NCBI GenBank assembly: GCA_030630395.1
Contig: DAOVNE010000102.1
Span: 1 to 5,901 of the forward strand
Source of the DNA: Candidatus Eiseniibacteriota bacterium
GTDB lineage: Bacteria > Joyebacterota > Joyebacteria > Joyebacterales > Joyebacteraceae
DNA: 5,901 nucleotides
Direction: 5' to 3'
The notes beneath the pieces were generated by a model. That model worked only from the letters and a program-made list of their open reading frames with translations. It was not told the DNA's origin and ran no database searches. How positions within the stretch are numbered: the stretch's first letter is position 1; each line of letters opens with the position of its first letter. Below, piece by piece: positions 1 through 5,901 of this stretch. The position numbers and the translations under genes were made by a program.

Positions 1-228
1 ATCATCTCCGAAGTCATCCAGATGGAACTCGCCCTGCCCATCGCCACTCAGCTTCTGCACTCTCATCTGTGCCTCGTCCAGAATCTTCGTGAGGGACTTC
101 GCGAGCTTCGTCCCCTCCTCGAACGCCTTGAGCGACTCCTCGAGTCCGAGTTCTCCGTTCTCCAGTCTATCCACGAGCTTCTCGAGCCGTTCAAGCTCGT
201 TCTCAAAGATCGGTTTCGTCTTGCTCAA
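1..228 (-). CDS. xseB: Exodeoxyribonuclease VII small subunit (3' end outside window)
   Basis: XseB is the small helical subunit of exonuclease VII. Several copies bind one XseA, and the complex degrades single-stranded DNA from both ends in the cytoplasm. The 76 visible codons translate to a short, charged helical protein with the family pattern: FENELERLEKLVDRLENGEL (residues 8-27), then LEESLKAFEEG (29-39) and a final helix ending DEAQMRVQKL (51-60). XseB proteins are usually about 70-90 residues, so only an acidic tail is cut by the window edge. The start is TTG at 228. An in-frame TGA lies nine codons upstream and there is no ATG or GTG in between, so TTG is forced. A GGAGG sits 5 nt upstream. 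The start overlaps the TGA stop of xseA, which suggests coupled translation of the two subunits. The open reading frame was translated by hand; identity is very likely. Confidence 0.95.
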   Translation of the reverse strand, partial: MSKTKPIFENELERLEKLVDRLENGELGLEESLKAFEEGTKLAKSLTKILDEAQMRVQKLSGDGQGEFHLDDFGDD

Positions 229-1466
229 TCTTCCCTCCCCCGCCTCCGTGTCCCCTCACCCACTGTACCGTCAAAACAACCATCAACCAACGTCACCCTC
301 ACACCCGCACCGGTCTGGACATCGTCCACGGAGCGTACGGGCTCAAGCGACGGCAACACCCCTACCGCAGCGTAGCCTCGCGCCATTATGCGCGTCGGAT
401 CCGACAATCTGAGACCGGTCCTCAGATGATCGAGCCTTCCTCTCGCGCGCTCCAGGCAAACAGCTTGAGCCGCCTGCACGCGTCTCGCCAGATCGTCAAC
501 GCTCTGCGACAGCCGCTCAACGAGAGCCGTCGGGAGTCTGAACCCATAGGCGGTCTCAAGCAACCTCAACCTCTCTGAGAGCCTCTCCATCGTGGACTCA
601 GAGCCAGCTACAAGCCTAACCCGGAATCGCTCGATCTCGCGCATGAGATCGGCGCGATCACGAACCACCATCTCTCCAGCGTGAGAGGGCGTTGCCGCAC
701 GCGCGTCCGCCACGAAATCGCTGATCGTGAAGTCCACCTCGTGCCCGACGGCCGATATGATCGGCGTCCTCGACGCGAAGATGGCGCGCGCGACCGATTC
801 GTCGTTGAAGGCCCAGAGGTCCTCGAGCGACCCCCCTCCCCTCCCGACGATGATCACGTCTGCTTCACCCCACGTGTCAACGGCCTCGATGGCCGCAACG
901 ATCTCAGGAACGGCATCAGCGCCCTGAACACGAGTGGGCACAACGACCAGACGTGTCAGCGGATACCGCGCGCGAACGACGCGGATCACATCTCGCACGG
1001 CGGCGCCGGTCGGAGATGTGATGATAGCCACGGTCCGCGGAAACTCCGGCAGCGGCTTCCTGCTCGCACTGTCGAAGAGCCCCTCATCCTCAAGCTTGCG
1101 CTTCAGCTTCTCATAGGCGGCCGCGAGCGCACCGATCCCTGCCGGCCTCATCTCCTCGACATACAACTGGTATCTGCCGGCGGGCTCGTAGACCTTGATG
1201 CCACCCCAGGCAACGACCTTCATCCCGTTTTCAGGAACGAAGGACAATCTCGCGTTCTTGTACTTGAACATGATGGACGAGAGCTGACTGCCCGCGTCTT
1301 TAAGAGTGAAGTACATGTGCCCGGAGCTGTGGTGAACGAAGTTGGATATCTCGCCTTCCACCCAGAAGAGGGTGAGAGACGATTCGAGCACGGACTTCAC
1401 CATCACCGTCACCTGACTTACGGTGAGAATCCTGTTCTCCTGCCGATCATCCAAACCCATCTCCAT
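225..1466 (-). CDS. xseA: Exodeoxyribonuclease VII large subunit
   Basis: This is the catalytic subunit of exonuclease VII, which digests single-stranded DNA into oligonucleotides during repair and mismatch correction. The 413-residue product has an N-terminal OB-fold (about 13-106, starting LTVSQVTVMVKSVLE and containing VEGEISNF), then the nuclease domain. Family motifs are present: ITSPTGAAVRDV (149-160), GRGGGSLEDLWAFNDE (208-223) and SAVGHEVDFTISDFVADARA (238-257), with Asp159, Arg209, His242 and Asp245 as likely active-site residues. A helical, coiled-coil-prone stretch (about 265-350) binds XseB, and LSDPTRIMARGYAAV (354-368) is the usual C-terminal motif. It is shorter than the E. coli protein (about 456 residues), mainly in the helical region, as in some other bacteria. 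ATG at 1466 is the first start after the in-frame stop of folD; AGAGG lies 9 nt upstream. It follows folD by 12 bp and overlaps xseB. Confidence 0.97.
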   Translation of the reverse strand: MEMGLDDRQENRILTVSQVTVMVKSVLESSLTLFWVEGEISNFVHHSSGHMYFTLKDAGSQLSSIMFKYKNARLSFVPENGMKVVAWGGIKVYEPAGRYQLYVEEMRPAGIGALAAAYEKLKRKLEDEGLFDSASRKPLPEFPRTVAIITSPTGAAVRDVIRVVRARYPLTRLVVVPTRVQGADAVPEIVAAIEAVDTWGEADVIIVGRGGGSLEDLWAFNDESVARAIFASRTPIISAVGHEVDFTISDFVADARAATPSHAGEMVVRDRADLMREIERFRVRLVAGSESTMERLSERLRLLETAYGFRLPTALVERLSQSVDDLARRVQAAQAVCLERARGRLDHLRTGLRLSDPTRIMARGYAAVGVLPSLEPVRSVDDVQTGAGVRVTLVDGCFDGTVGEGTRRRGRED

Positions 1467-1475
1467 AACGGGGAA

Positions 1476-1480
1476 CCTCT
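1476..1480 (-). promoter_or_regulatory. Ribosome binding site of xseA
   Basis: AGAGG lies 9 nt before the xseA ATG. Its first bases overlap the TAG stop codon of folD (1479-1481), so ribosomes ending folD reach the xseA initiation region directly. This supports translational coupling. It favours the ATG at 1466 over a second ATG two codons later, which would be too far from this site and only directly preceded by GGAG. Confidence 0.6.
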
Positions 1481-2366
1481 AGGGGGCTCTGACACCGGCC
1501 TTGGTCGCCGCGTCAATGGTATTCAGGAGCAGAAGGGACGTTGTGAGAGTTCCAACGCCGCCGGGAACAGGGGTAATGGCGGCGGCGATACCGAGCGCCT
1601 CGTCGTACGCCACATCTCCGACGACTCTGTATCCTCGCTCCGACGATGGATCGTCGATGCGGTTCACTCCCACATCGATGACGACGACTCCATTCGCCAG
1701 CATCTCTCCACGGATCGCCTCGGGGACTCCCATCGCTGCGACCAGGATATCCGCAGTCACCGTATGAGCCGAGAGATCACGCGTCCGCGTATGGCAGACC
1801 GTGACGGTCGCATTCGCGTTGTCGGCCTTTCTCAGAAGCATGTTCGCAAGGGGGCGGCCGACTACAGGGCTCCGGCCGACGATGACAACGTGCCGGCCAC
1901 TGATCTCGATTCCGGACCGAACGAGCATCTCCACCACCGCCTGTGCCGTACACGGCGCGTAGGCGGGCCGTCCGGCGACGATGAGTCCCAGACTCAGCGC
2001 CGTGGCTCCGTCGACGTCCTTCGCAGGCGGTATCTCCTCCAGAACGTCGCTCGGAATCCCCTGAGGAAGAGGCTCCAAAACAATGATGCCGTGAATGGAG
2101 GGGTCGGTCCCAAGCGCCGCGATCCGCTCGGTCACGTCCGGTACCGAACTCGAGGCGGGAAGCGTGGACAGAATGACGTCAACCCCGAGCTTGCCTCCGG
2201 CCTTCTGGATGCTCGACGAGTAGATCTTTGAGGACGGGTCGTCCCCAACCTGCATTATGGCGAGCGTGGGAACAACGCCACGGTCTCTGAGCGCCGCCGA
2301 GGCCGTGCTCACCTCTTCACGTATCAGAGCGGCAACTGGCTTTCCCTTGAGGACCCTCGTCTCCAA
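1479..2366 (-). CDS. folD: FolD-family methylenetetrahydrofolate dehydrogenase (divergent; cyclohydrolase doubtful)
   Basis: FolD normally interconverts 5,10-methylene-, 5,10-methenyl- and 10-formyl-tetrahydrofolate with NADP in the cytoplasm. From TTG at 2366 the protein has 295 residues (E. coli 288), and METRVLKGK aligns without gaps to the E. coli N terminus (MAAKIIDGK). The substrate domain covers about 1-140 and 270-295; the Rossmann domain about 141-265, with VVIVGRSPVVGRP (160-172), ATVTVCHTRT (186-195) and VIDVGVN (229-235). ITPVPGGVG (264-272) is the C-terminal signature. Tyr49 and Asp119 (DVDG) are kept. However, the catalytic Lys four residues after the Tyr is Ile53, and the folate-site Gln (VQLPLP in E. 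coli) is Leu97 in VLEPLP. In the human and yeast enzymes these positions separate bifunctional from dehydrogenase-only forms. KDVDG, PCTAQA and CHTRT recall a divergent clostridial FolD branch. ATG at 2399 (306 residues) is an alternative start but lacks a ribosome site and adds a poorly matching leader. Family membership is certain; full bifunctional activity is doubtful. Confidence 0.93.
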   Translation of the reverse strand: METRVLKGKPVAALIREEVSTASAALRDRGVVPTLAIMQVGDDPSSKIYSSSIQKAGGKLGVDVILSTLPASSSVPDVTERIAALGTDPSIHGIIVLEPLPQGIPSDVLEEIPPAKDVDGATALSLGLIVAGRPAYAPCTAQAVVEMLVRSGIEISGRHVVIVGRSPVVGRPLANMLLRKADNANATVTVCHTRTRDLSAHTVTADILVAAMGVPEAIRGEMLANGVVVIDVGVNRIDDPSSERGYRVVGDVAYDEALGIAAAITPVPGGVGTLTTSLLLLNTIDAATKAGVRAP

Positions 2367-2369
2367 TAG

Positions 2370-2376
2370 CCCCCCC
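2370..2376 (-). promoter_or_regulatory. G-run acting as probable ribosome binding site of folD
   Basis: Seven consecutive G residues lie 3 nt before the TTG at 2366. A GGGGG within the run can pair with the CCUCC of 16S rRNA through one G-U wobble, with a 5-nt spacer (2367-2371). The ATG at 2399 has no comparable purine tract upstream. With the protein alignment, this decides for the TTG start, though not conclusively. Confidence 0.45.
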
Positions 2377-2378
2377 GC

Positions 2379-2396
2379 CGGCGCCGTGCGGCACCG
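2379..2396 (-). promoter_or_regulatory. Stem-loop in the ymdB-folD gap, just before the folD start
   Basis: On the minus strand, CGGTGCC (2396-2390) pairs with GGCGCCG (2385-2379) around a GCAC loop. This makes a 7-bp, nearly all-GC stem with one G-U pair. It is 2 nt before the G-run that probably serves as the folD ribosome site. No U-tract follows, so it is not an intrinsic terminator. If folD starts at 2366 it lies in a 43-nt untranslated spacer and could modulate folD translation or mark a processing site. If folD starts at 2399 it is coding. The pairing is seen directly; a function is inferred. Confidence 0.35.
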
Positions 2397-2409
2397 CATG
2401 AGTATGGTC

Positions 2410-3189
2410 TTAGTAGCGTGCGACGATACGCTTGATCTCGCGTGCGGCCCCAGTGGCCTCATCGGCGTCGATCACCACCGCGTTCAGCTCCACATCCCCA
2501 CCGGCGACCTCGAACCGCTGTGGGATCTGCGTCAGGAACCGGGCGATCGAGAGTTCCTTCCTCACGCCTATGACGGAATCCACGGGGCCCGTCATCCCTA
2601 CATCAGTGATGTAGGCAGTGTGCCCCTCGAGGATTCGCTCATCCGCTGTCTGGACGTGAGTGTGCGTGCCGAGTACGGCCGTGGCCCGCCGGGCCAGATG
2701 CCATCCAAGCGCCAGCTTCTCTGCTGTTGCCTCAGCATGTATGTCGACCACGACAACCGGAGCATCGCGTCTGAGTCTGTCCACAAGCTCTGATCCGACA
2801 CGGAACGGGCAGTCGATGCCCTGCATGAAGATGCGCCCCTGCAGGTTCACGACACCCACTGGGATTCCTCCACGCGTCTCGAACAGGCCGTACCCTCGAC
2901 CGGGCACTCCCGGTGGGTAGTTGGCGGGCCTCAGGACCCGATCCTCGGCCTCCAGAAACGGAATGGCGTCGCGCTTGTGCCACGTGTGGTTTCCGCCTGT
3001 GATGACATCGGCGCCCGCCTTGAAGATGTCAGCGGCCGTCTTCTCGGTGATCCCGATTCCTCCGGCCGCGTTCTCCCCGTTCACGATCGTGAAATCCACT
3101 CCGTGCTCACGCACGAGTTCGGGCAGAAGGGCCATCAAGGCGACTCGACCGGGCTTGCCGATAACATCACCTGCGAACAGAATCCTCAA
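2410..3189 (-). CDS. ymdB: YmdB-family metallophosphoesterase (TIGR00282 type)
   Basis: This is a cytoplasmic calcineurin-like phosphoesterase with two metals. The B. subtilis homologue YmdB hydrolyses 2',3'-cyclic nucleotides and influences biofilm and motility decisions. The 259 residues cover the full family length. Metal ligands and catalytic residues match YmdB almost position for position: Asp8 (FAGDVIGKPGR), Glu39 and Asn40 (VNGENAAGG), Asn67 and the likely catalytic His68 (GGNHTWHKRD), His151 (DIHAEATAEK), and His176 and His178 (GTHTHVQTAD). There is no signal peptide or membrane segment. The TTG start at 3189 is forced: the in-frame stop of rny is eight codons upstream with no ATG or GTG between. 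GGGAGAGG supplies the ribosome site. It sits directly downstream of rny, the arrangement known in Firmicutes and other phyla, pointing to co-expression with RNA decay. Physiological substrate here is unknown. Confidence 0.96.
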   Translation of the reverse strand: MRILFAGDVIGKPGRVALMALLPELVREHGVDFTIVNGENAAGGIGITEKTAADIFKAGADVITGGNHTWHKRDAIPFLEAEDRVLRPANYPPGVPGRGYGLFETRGGIPVGVVNLQGRIFMQGIDCPFRVGSELVDRLRRDAPVVVVDIHAEATAEKLALGWHLARRATAVLGTHTHVQTADERILEGHTAYITDVGMTGPVDSVIGVRKELSIARFLTQIPQRFEVAGGDVELNAVVIDADEATGAAREIKRIVARY

Positions 3190-3198
3190 GATCCAGTT

Positions 3199-3206
3199 CC
3201 TCTCCC
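3199..3206 (-). promoter_or_regulatory. Ribosome binding site of ymdB
   Basis: GGGAGAGG lies in the 21-bp gap after rny, with its AGAGG end 9 nt before the TTG at 3189. It is a good Shine-Dalgarno match at a normal distance and supports initiation at TTG, the only plausible start between the rny stop and the conserved N-terminal strand MRILFAGD. Confidence 0.65.
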
Positions 3207-3210
3207 GAGA

Positions 3211-4773
3211 CTACTTGGCGTAGTTGACCGCTCGCATCTCCCTCAGGACAACGACCTTGATCTGCCCCGGGTACTTGAGCTCGGCCTCGATCTTCCTGGC
3301 AACCGCCGATGCGAGAACCTCAGCGCGTGCATCGTCGATCTTCTTGTGCTGCACCATTATCCTGATTTCGCGGCCGGCCTGGATCGCGAACGACTTCTCA
3401 ACACCCGGGAAGGAGTCTGCGATCTGCTCGAGCTTTTCGAGCCGCTTGATGTAGGTCTCCAGAGTCTCGCGCCTCGCTCCGGGCCTCGCGCCCGATATGG
3501 CGTCTCCGGCCTGAACGAGAACGGCTATGGTCGACGTCGGCTCGACATCTTCGTGATGCGACTCGATCGCATTCACAACGATGTCGTCCTCCCCATAGCG
3601 ATGAGCGAGCTCTGCACCGAGTGCTGCGTGTGTTCCTTCCATGGACTGATCGACGGCCTTGCCGATGTCATGAAGGAGCCCTGCTCTCTTGGCAGTGGCC
3701 ACATCGAAACCGAGTTCGCCGGCCATGAGGCTGCAGAGATAGGCCACTTCCTTCGAGTGCTGCAGCACGTTCTGCCCATAGCTCGTACGGTACCTCAGGC
3801 GTCCAAGGAGCTTCACCATCTCCGGCTTGAGGTCGTGAATGCCGACGTCGAGCGCAGCCTCCTCACCGAACTCCACGATCTGCACATCGAGTTCCTTGGC
3901 GACCTTCTCGACGACCTCCTCGATACGCCCGGGATGGATGCGTCCGTCGGTGATCAGCTTCTCGAGAGCGATGCGGGCAACCTCGCGACGAACAGGATCG
4001 AAGCCGGACAGGATCACCGCCTCCGGTGTGTCGTCAACGATTACATCTATGCCCGTCGCTGTCTCGAAGGCCCTGATATTGCGTCCCTCACGACCGATGA
4101 TGCGACCCTTCATCTCATCGCTCGGGAGATTGACGACGGAGACCGTCGACTCCACGACATGGTCCGCCGCACATCGCTGTATGGCCAGCGTGAGAATCTC
4201 CTTCGCAGCCTTCTCGCCCTGATGTCTGGCGTCGTCTCTTATGTTCTTGATCAACCGAGCCGCCTCGAGCCGCGCGTCACTCTCCATGTTCTTTATCAGG
4301 AGTTTCTTGGCATCGTCACGGTTCATCCCCGCGATTCGCTCAAGCCGCTCATTCTGTTCCTCTATCAGTCCCGAGAGCTTTTCGGATCGTTGCTCGATGG
4401 CGCTTTCCTTCTCGGAGACCACCGTTTCCCGCTGCTCAATCTCGCTCTCTTTCTTCTCGACGAACTCGTTCTTCCTGTTCAGATTTCCTTCGCGCTTCTC
4501 CATCTGGCGATGGAGCTTCTCCTGCTCGGCCTTGGTCTGGGCCGTCTCTTCTTCGAACTTCGCTTTGGCCTTGTACCACTCGTCCTTCGCCTCGAGGATG
4601 GCGGCCTTCTTCTGTGTCTCGGCCTCGCGCTGAGCCTCGCGAACGATCTTCTCGGCGAGTTCCTCAGCACTCACGACCTTTCCCCGGTCGACGAGCTTGC
4701 GCGCAAACCACCCAGTGAGAAAAACAAGGGCTCCTGCCACGAACGTGGCAACCGCTGTCACCATTGGATTCAT
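3211..4773 (-). CDS. rny: Ribonuclease Y
   Basis: RNase Y is a membrane-anchored endoribonuclease that starts mRNA decay in bacteria such as B. subtilis, cutting 5'-monophosphate-favoured single-stranded A/U-rich sites. The product is 520 residues, the same length as the B. subtilis protein. Order of parts: one N-terminal transmembrane helix (about 4-25), a long highly charged coiled coil (about 34-205, many E/K/R/Q heptads), a KH RNA-binding domain with [15 protein letters not shown] (223-237), and an HD domain with His339 (LQHSKEV), the HD pair His368-Asp369 ([10 protein letters not shown]), HH at 406-407 (ESHHED) and Asp424 (AGDAIS). His368 and Asp369 have the same numbering as the catalytic pair in B. 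subtilis. The C terminus ([26 protein letters not shown]) is typical. ATG at 4773 has GGAGG 11 nt upstream; Met4 is a less likely alternative. It follows rarA by 58 bp and precedes ymdB by 21 bp. Confidence 0.98.
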   Translation of the reverse strand: MNPMVTAVATFVAGALVFLTGWFARKLVDRGKVVSAEELAEKIVREAQREAETQKKAAILEAKDEWYKAKAKFEEETAQTKAEQEKLHRQMEKREGNLNRKNEFVEKKESEIEQRETVVSEKESAIEQRSEKLSGLIEEQNERLERIAGMNRDDAKKLLIKNMESDARLEAARLIKNIRDDARHQGEKAAKEILTLAIQRCAADHVVESTVSVVNLPSDEMKGRIIGREGRNIRAFETATGIDVIVDDTPEAVILSGFDPVRREVARIALEKLITDGRIHPGRIEEVVEKVAKELDVQIVEFGEEAALDVGIHDLKPEMVKLLGRLRYRTSYGQNVLQHSKEVAYLCSLMAGELGFDVATAKRAGLLHDIGKAVDQSMEGTHAALGAELAHRYGEDDIVVNAIESHHEDVEPTSTIAVLVQAGDAISGARPGARRETLETYIKRLEKLEQIADSFPGVEKSFAIQAGREIRIMVQHKKIDDARAEVLASAVARKIEAELKYPGQIKVVVLREMRAVNYAK

Positions 4774-4784
4774 TATCTCTTACC

Positions 4785-4789
4785 CCTCC
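4785..4789 (-). promoter_or_regulatory. Ribosome binding site of rny
   Basis: GGAGG is followed by GGTAAGAGATA and the ATG at 4773, a spacing of 11 nt, slightly long. From Met4 the spacing would be 20 nt, so the first ATG is favoured. The rest of the 58-bp rarA-rny gap (4774-4831) shows no convincing -35/-10 pair and no terminator hairpin with a U-tract. Confidence 0.6.
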
Positions 4790-4831
4790 GCTCTATCGTA
4801 ATTGCGGTCACAGGAAGTGGGTCCTCATGCC

Positions 4832-5901
4832 TCAGTCCTGCCCGTCGTCGGACAGATCTTGAGGCCGAACCCCGTCCCACAATGCGAGACGCTCCTGGAC
4901 CTCCCTCTCATACCCTGTCTCTCCGGGCCGGTAGTAGACCCGGTCGAAATCCATGTACACTTGCTTCCTACCATCCGCCTCTGACGCGGGCATCGTGTAT
5001 CCCTCTCCGCGCCCGAGCTTCTCCGCTCCCCGGTAACCCGCACTCTTGAGGTGTTCCGGGACGGCGGAGACATGCCCCTCTTCCACGTCCCCCGTTGCCG
5101 CCGCAAGCGCCGCGGCACACGTCCTGCTCTTCGGCGCGGTCGCCAGGTAGATAACGGCTTCCGCCAGAGGATATGCCGCTTCAGGTAAGCCCAGCATCTC
5201 AGCGGCTCTCGCTGCCGACACGGCTATCCCGAGGGCAGCCGGATCCGCGAGACCGATATCCTCCGCCGCGGAGATGACGAGCCGCCTCGCGATGAACCGA
5301 GGATCCTCGCCTCCCGCGATCATTCTCGCCATCCAGTGAAGGGCCGCGTCCGGCTGCGAGCCCCTTATGCTCTTGATGAAGGCCGATGCGATGTCATAGT
5401 GCGAATCGCCATCGCGGTCGTACCTCGCCACCCGCGTTCTCAGACACTCGATGGCCACGTCCCCGGTCACCCTTATGACGCCGTTTCTGTCCGGCGCCGT
5501 GCTGAGCACAGCCAGTTCCAGCGCGCTCAGGGCCTTCCGGGCATCACCTAGCGAATTCACAACGAGGTGCTCGAGCGCGTCGTCCGCCATCTCCACCGAG
5601 TATTCGCCGAGACCCCGCTCGCGGTCCTCGAGCGCCCGATTGAGAACCACCCGTATCTCGTCCTCAGAGAGCGGCACAAGCTCGAACACCTGAACCCGTG
5701 ACAGCAGGGCCTGGTTCAGGTAGAAGAACGGATTCTCAACCGTTGCCCCTATCATCACGACCAGGTCGTCCTCCAGTGGAGCGAGGAGAACATCCTGCTG
5801 GGCCTTGTTGAATCTGTGAACCTCGTCTATGAACAGGATCGTCCGTCTGCCGTCACGCAGACTTGCCTGCGCCACCTCGCGCCGGAGATCGGCCACACCC
5901 G
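4832..5901 (-). CDS. rarA: Replication-associated recombination protein A (RarA/MgsA), 5' end outside window
   Basis: RarA is a AAA+ ATPase related to the clamp-loader gamma subunit and to eukaryotic WRNIP1. It acts at stalled forks and single-stranded gaps, probably as a tetramer. The frame is open to the right edge, so this entry lacks its start and Walker A; roughly the first 90-100 residues are missing. The codon sometimes read as a start at 5896 is an internal GTG (Val) in a GVADLRR context. Numbering from that Val: Walker B ILFIDEVHRFNKAQQD (20-35), sensor 1 IGATVENPFF (49-58), arginine-finger region ALLSR (63-67), sensor 2 GDARKALSALE (117-127), and the RarA C-terminal module with IRGSQPDAALHWMARMIAGG (177-196), EDPRFIARRL (197-206), EDIGLADP (212-219) and AEAVIYLATAPKS (245-257), then GYRGAEKLGRGEGY (287-300). 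The tail after this is somewhat short for the family but ends normally. It heads the visible operon. Confidence 0.96.
   Translation of the reverse strand, partial: GVADLRREVAQASLRDGRRTILFIDEVHRFNKAQQDVLLAPLEDDLVVMIGATVENPFFYLNQALLSRVQVFELVPLSEDEIRVVLNRALEDRERGLGEYSVEMADDALEHLVVNSLGDARKALSALELAVLSTAPDRNGVIRVTGDVAIECLRTRVARYDRDGDSHYDIASAFIKSIRGSQPDAALHWMARMIAGGEDPRFIARRLVISAAEDIGLADPAALGIAVSAARAAEMLGLPEAAYPLAEAVIYLATAPKSRTCAAALAAATGDVEEGHVSAVPEHLKSAGYRGAEKLGRGEGYTMPASEADGRKQVYMDFDRVYYRPGETGYEREVQERLALWDGVRPQDLSDDGQD

Noticed and set aside
22..412. Two plus-strand open frames of 107-117 codons near the left edge
   Set aside because: They are antisense to xseB and the end of xseA; the Leu/Glu- and Ser-rich content mirrors the helical XseB coding sequence.
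681..2231. A 516-codon open frame on the plus strand
   Set aside because: It is antisense to xseA and folD, crosses their junction, and its translation is an Arg/Asp/His-rich, motif-free sequence typical of a shadow frame.
2367..2462. folD starting at 2462 and overlapping the end of ymdB
   Set aside because: The added residues share no similarity with FolD N termini and overlap conserved ymdB coding sequence by 53 bp; the family alignment begins at the TTG at 2366.
4774..4831. Possible promoter or terminator in the 58-bp rarA-rny gap
   Set aside because: A TACGAT resembling a -10 box is present but has no -35 element at 16-18 bp. The AGGA/TCCT inverted repeat is only 4 bp and has no U-tract. 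An rny promoter inside rarA cannot be excluded.
2977..5049. A 690-codon open frame on the plus strand
   Set aside because: It lies antisense to rny and parts of ymdB and rarA, which have clear family motifs along their whole length. The translation has no recognisable domain, and its length is explained by codon bias of GC-rich genes suppressing stops on the opposite strand.
5894..5896. rarA starting inside the window at 5896
   Set aside because: The codon is GTG within GVADLRR, an internal RarA segment that follows the Walker A region. The frame stays open to the edge, so the gene is cut by the window and not truncated in the genome as far as can be seen.

Overview
This window is a compact piece of a GC-rich bacterial chromosome. 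All six genes lie on the minus strand, so transcription runs from high to low coordinates: rarA (start beyond the right edge), rny, ymdB, folD, xseA and xseB (end beyond the left edge). Nothing convincing is encoded on the plus strand. Gaps are 58, 21, 43 (10 with the alternative folD start) and 12 bp, and xseA overlaps xseB by 3 bp. I saw no terminator between genes, so the set most likely forms one operon or the middle of a longer one.

Layout. 4832-5901 is the C-terminal three quarters of RarA/MgsA, the AAA+ clamp-loader-like protein of stalled replication forks. 3211-4773 is a complete membrane-anchored RNase Y. 2410-3189 is a complete YmdB-type metallophosphoesterase. 1479-2366 is a FolD homologue that lacks two active-site residues of the bifunctional enzyme. 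225-1466 and 1-228 are the large and small subunits of exonuclease VII. There are no RNA genes, mobile elements, repeats or CRISPR arrays, and no gene-free stretch longer than 58 bp.

How the genes fit together. RarA and exonuclease VII (XseA plus XseB) belong to DNA replication and repair. RNase Y and YmdB belong to RNA turnover and cyclic or 2',3'-nucleotide phosphodiester metabolism. FolD feeds one-carbon units into purine, formyl-methionine and thymidylate synthesis. The rny-ymdB pair and the folD-xseA-xseB run are widely recurring neighbourhoods. Here the two are joined, with rarA upstream.

Organism. High GC, forced TTG start codons in ymdB and xseB, RNase Y, and a FolD resembling the divergent branch I recall from Clostridia and other anaerobes fit a GC-rich lineage that uses RNase Y (a Firmicutes relative, a deltaproteobacterium-like group or an uncultured FCB-type phylum). 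The sequence does not let me choose.

The window is largely housekeeping. The observation most worth following is the FolD: Ile and Leu occupy the positions of the catalytic Lys and the folate-site Gln, which predicts lost or altered cyclohydrolase activity. Second is a stem-loop directly before its probable TTG start.
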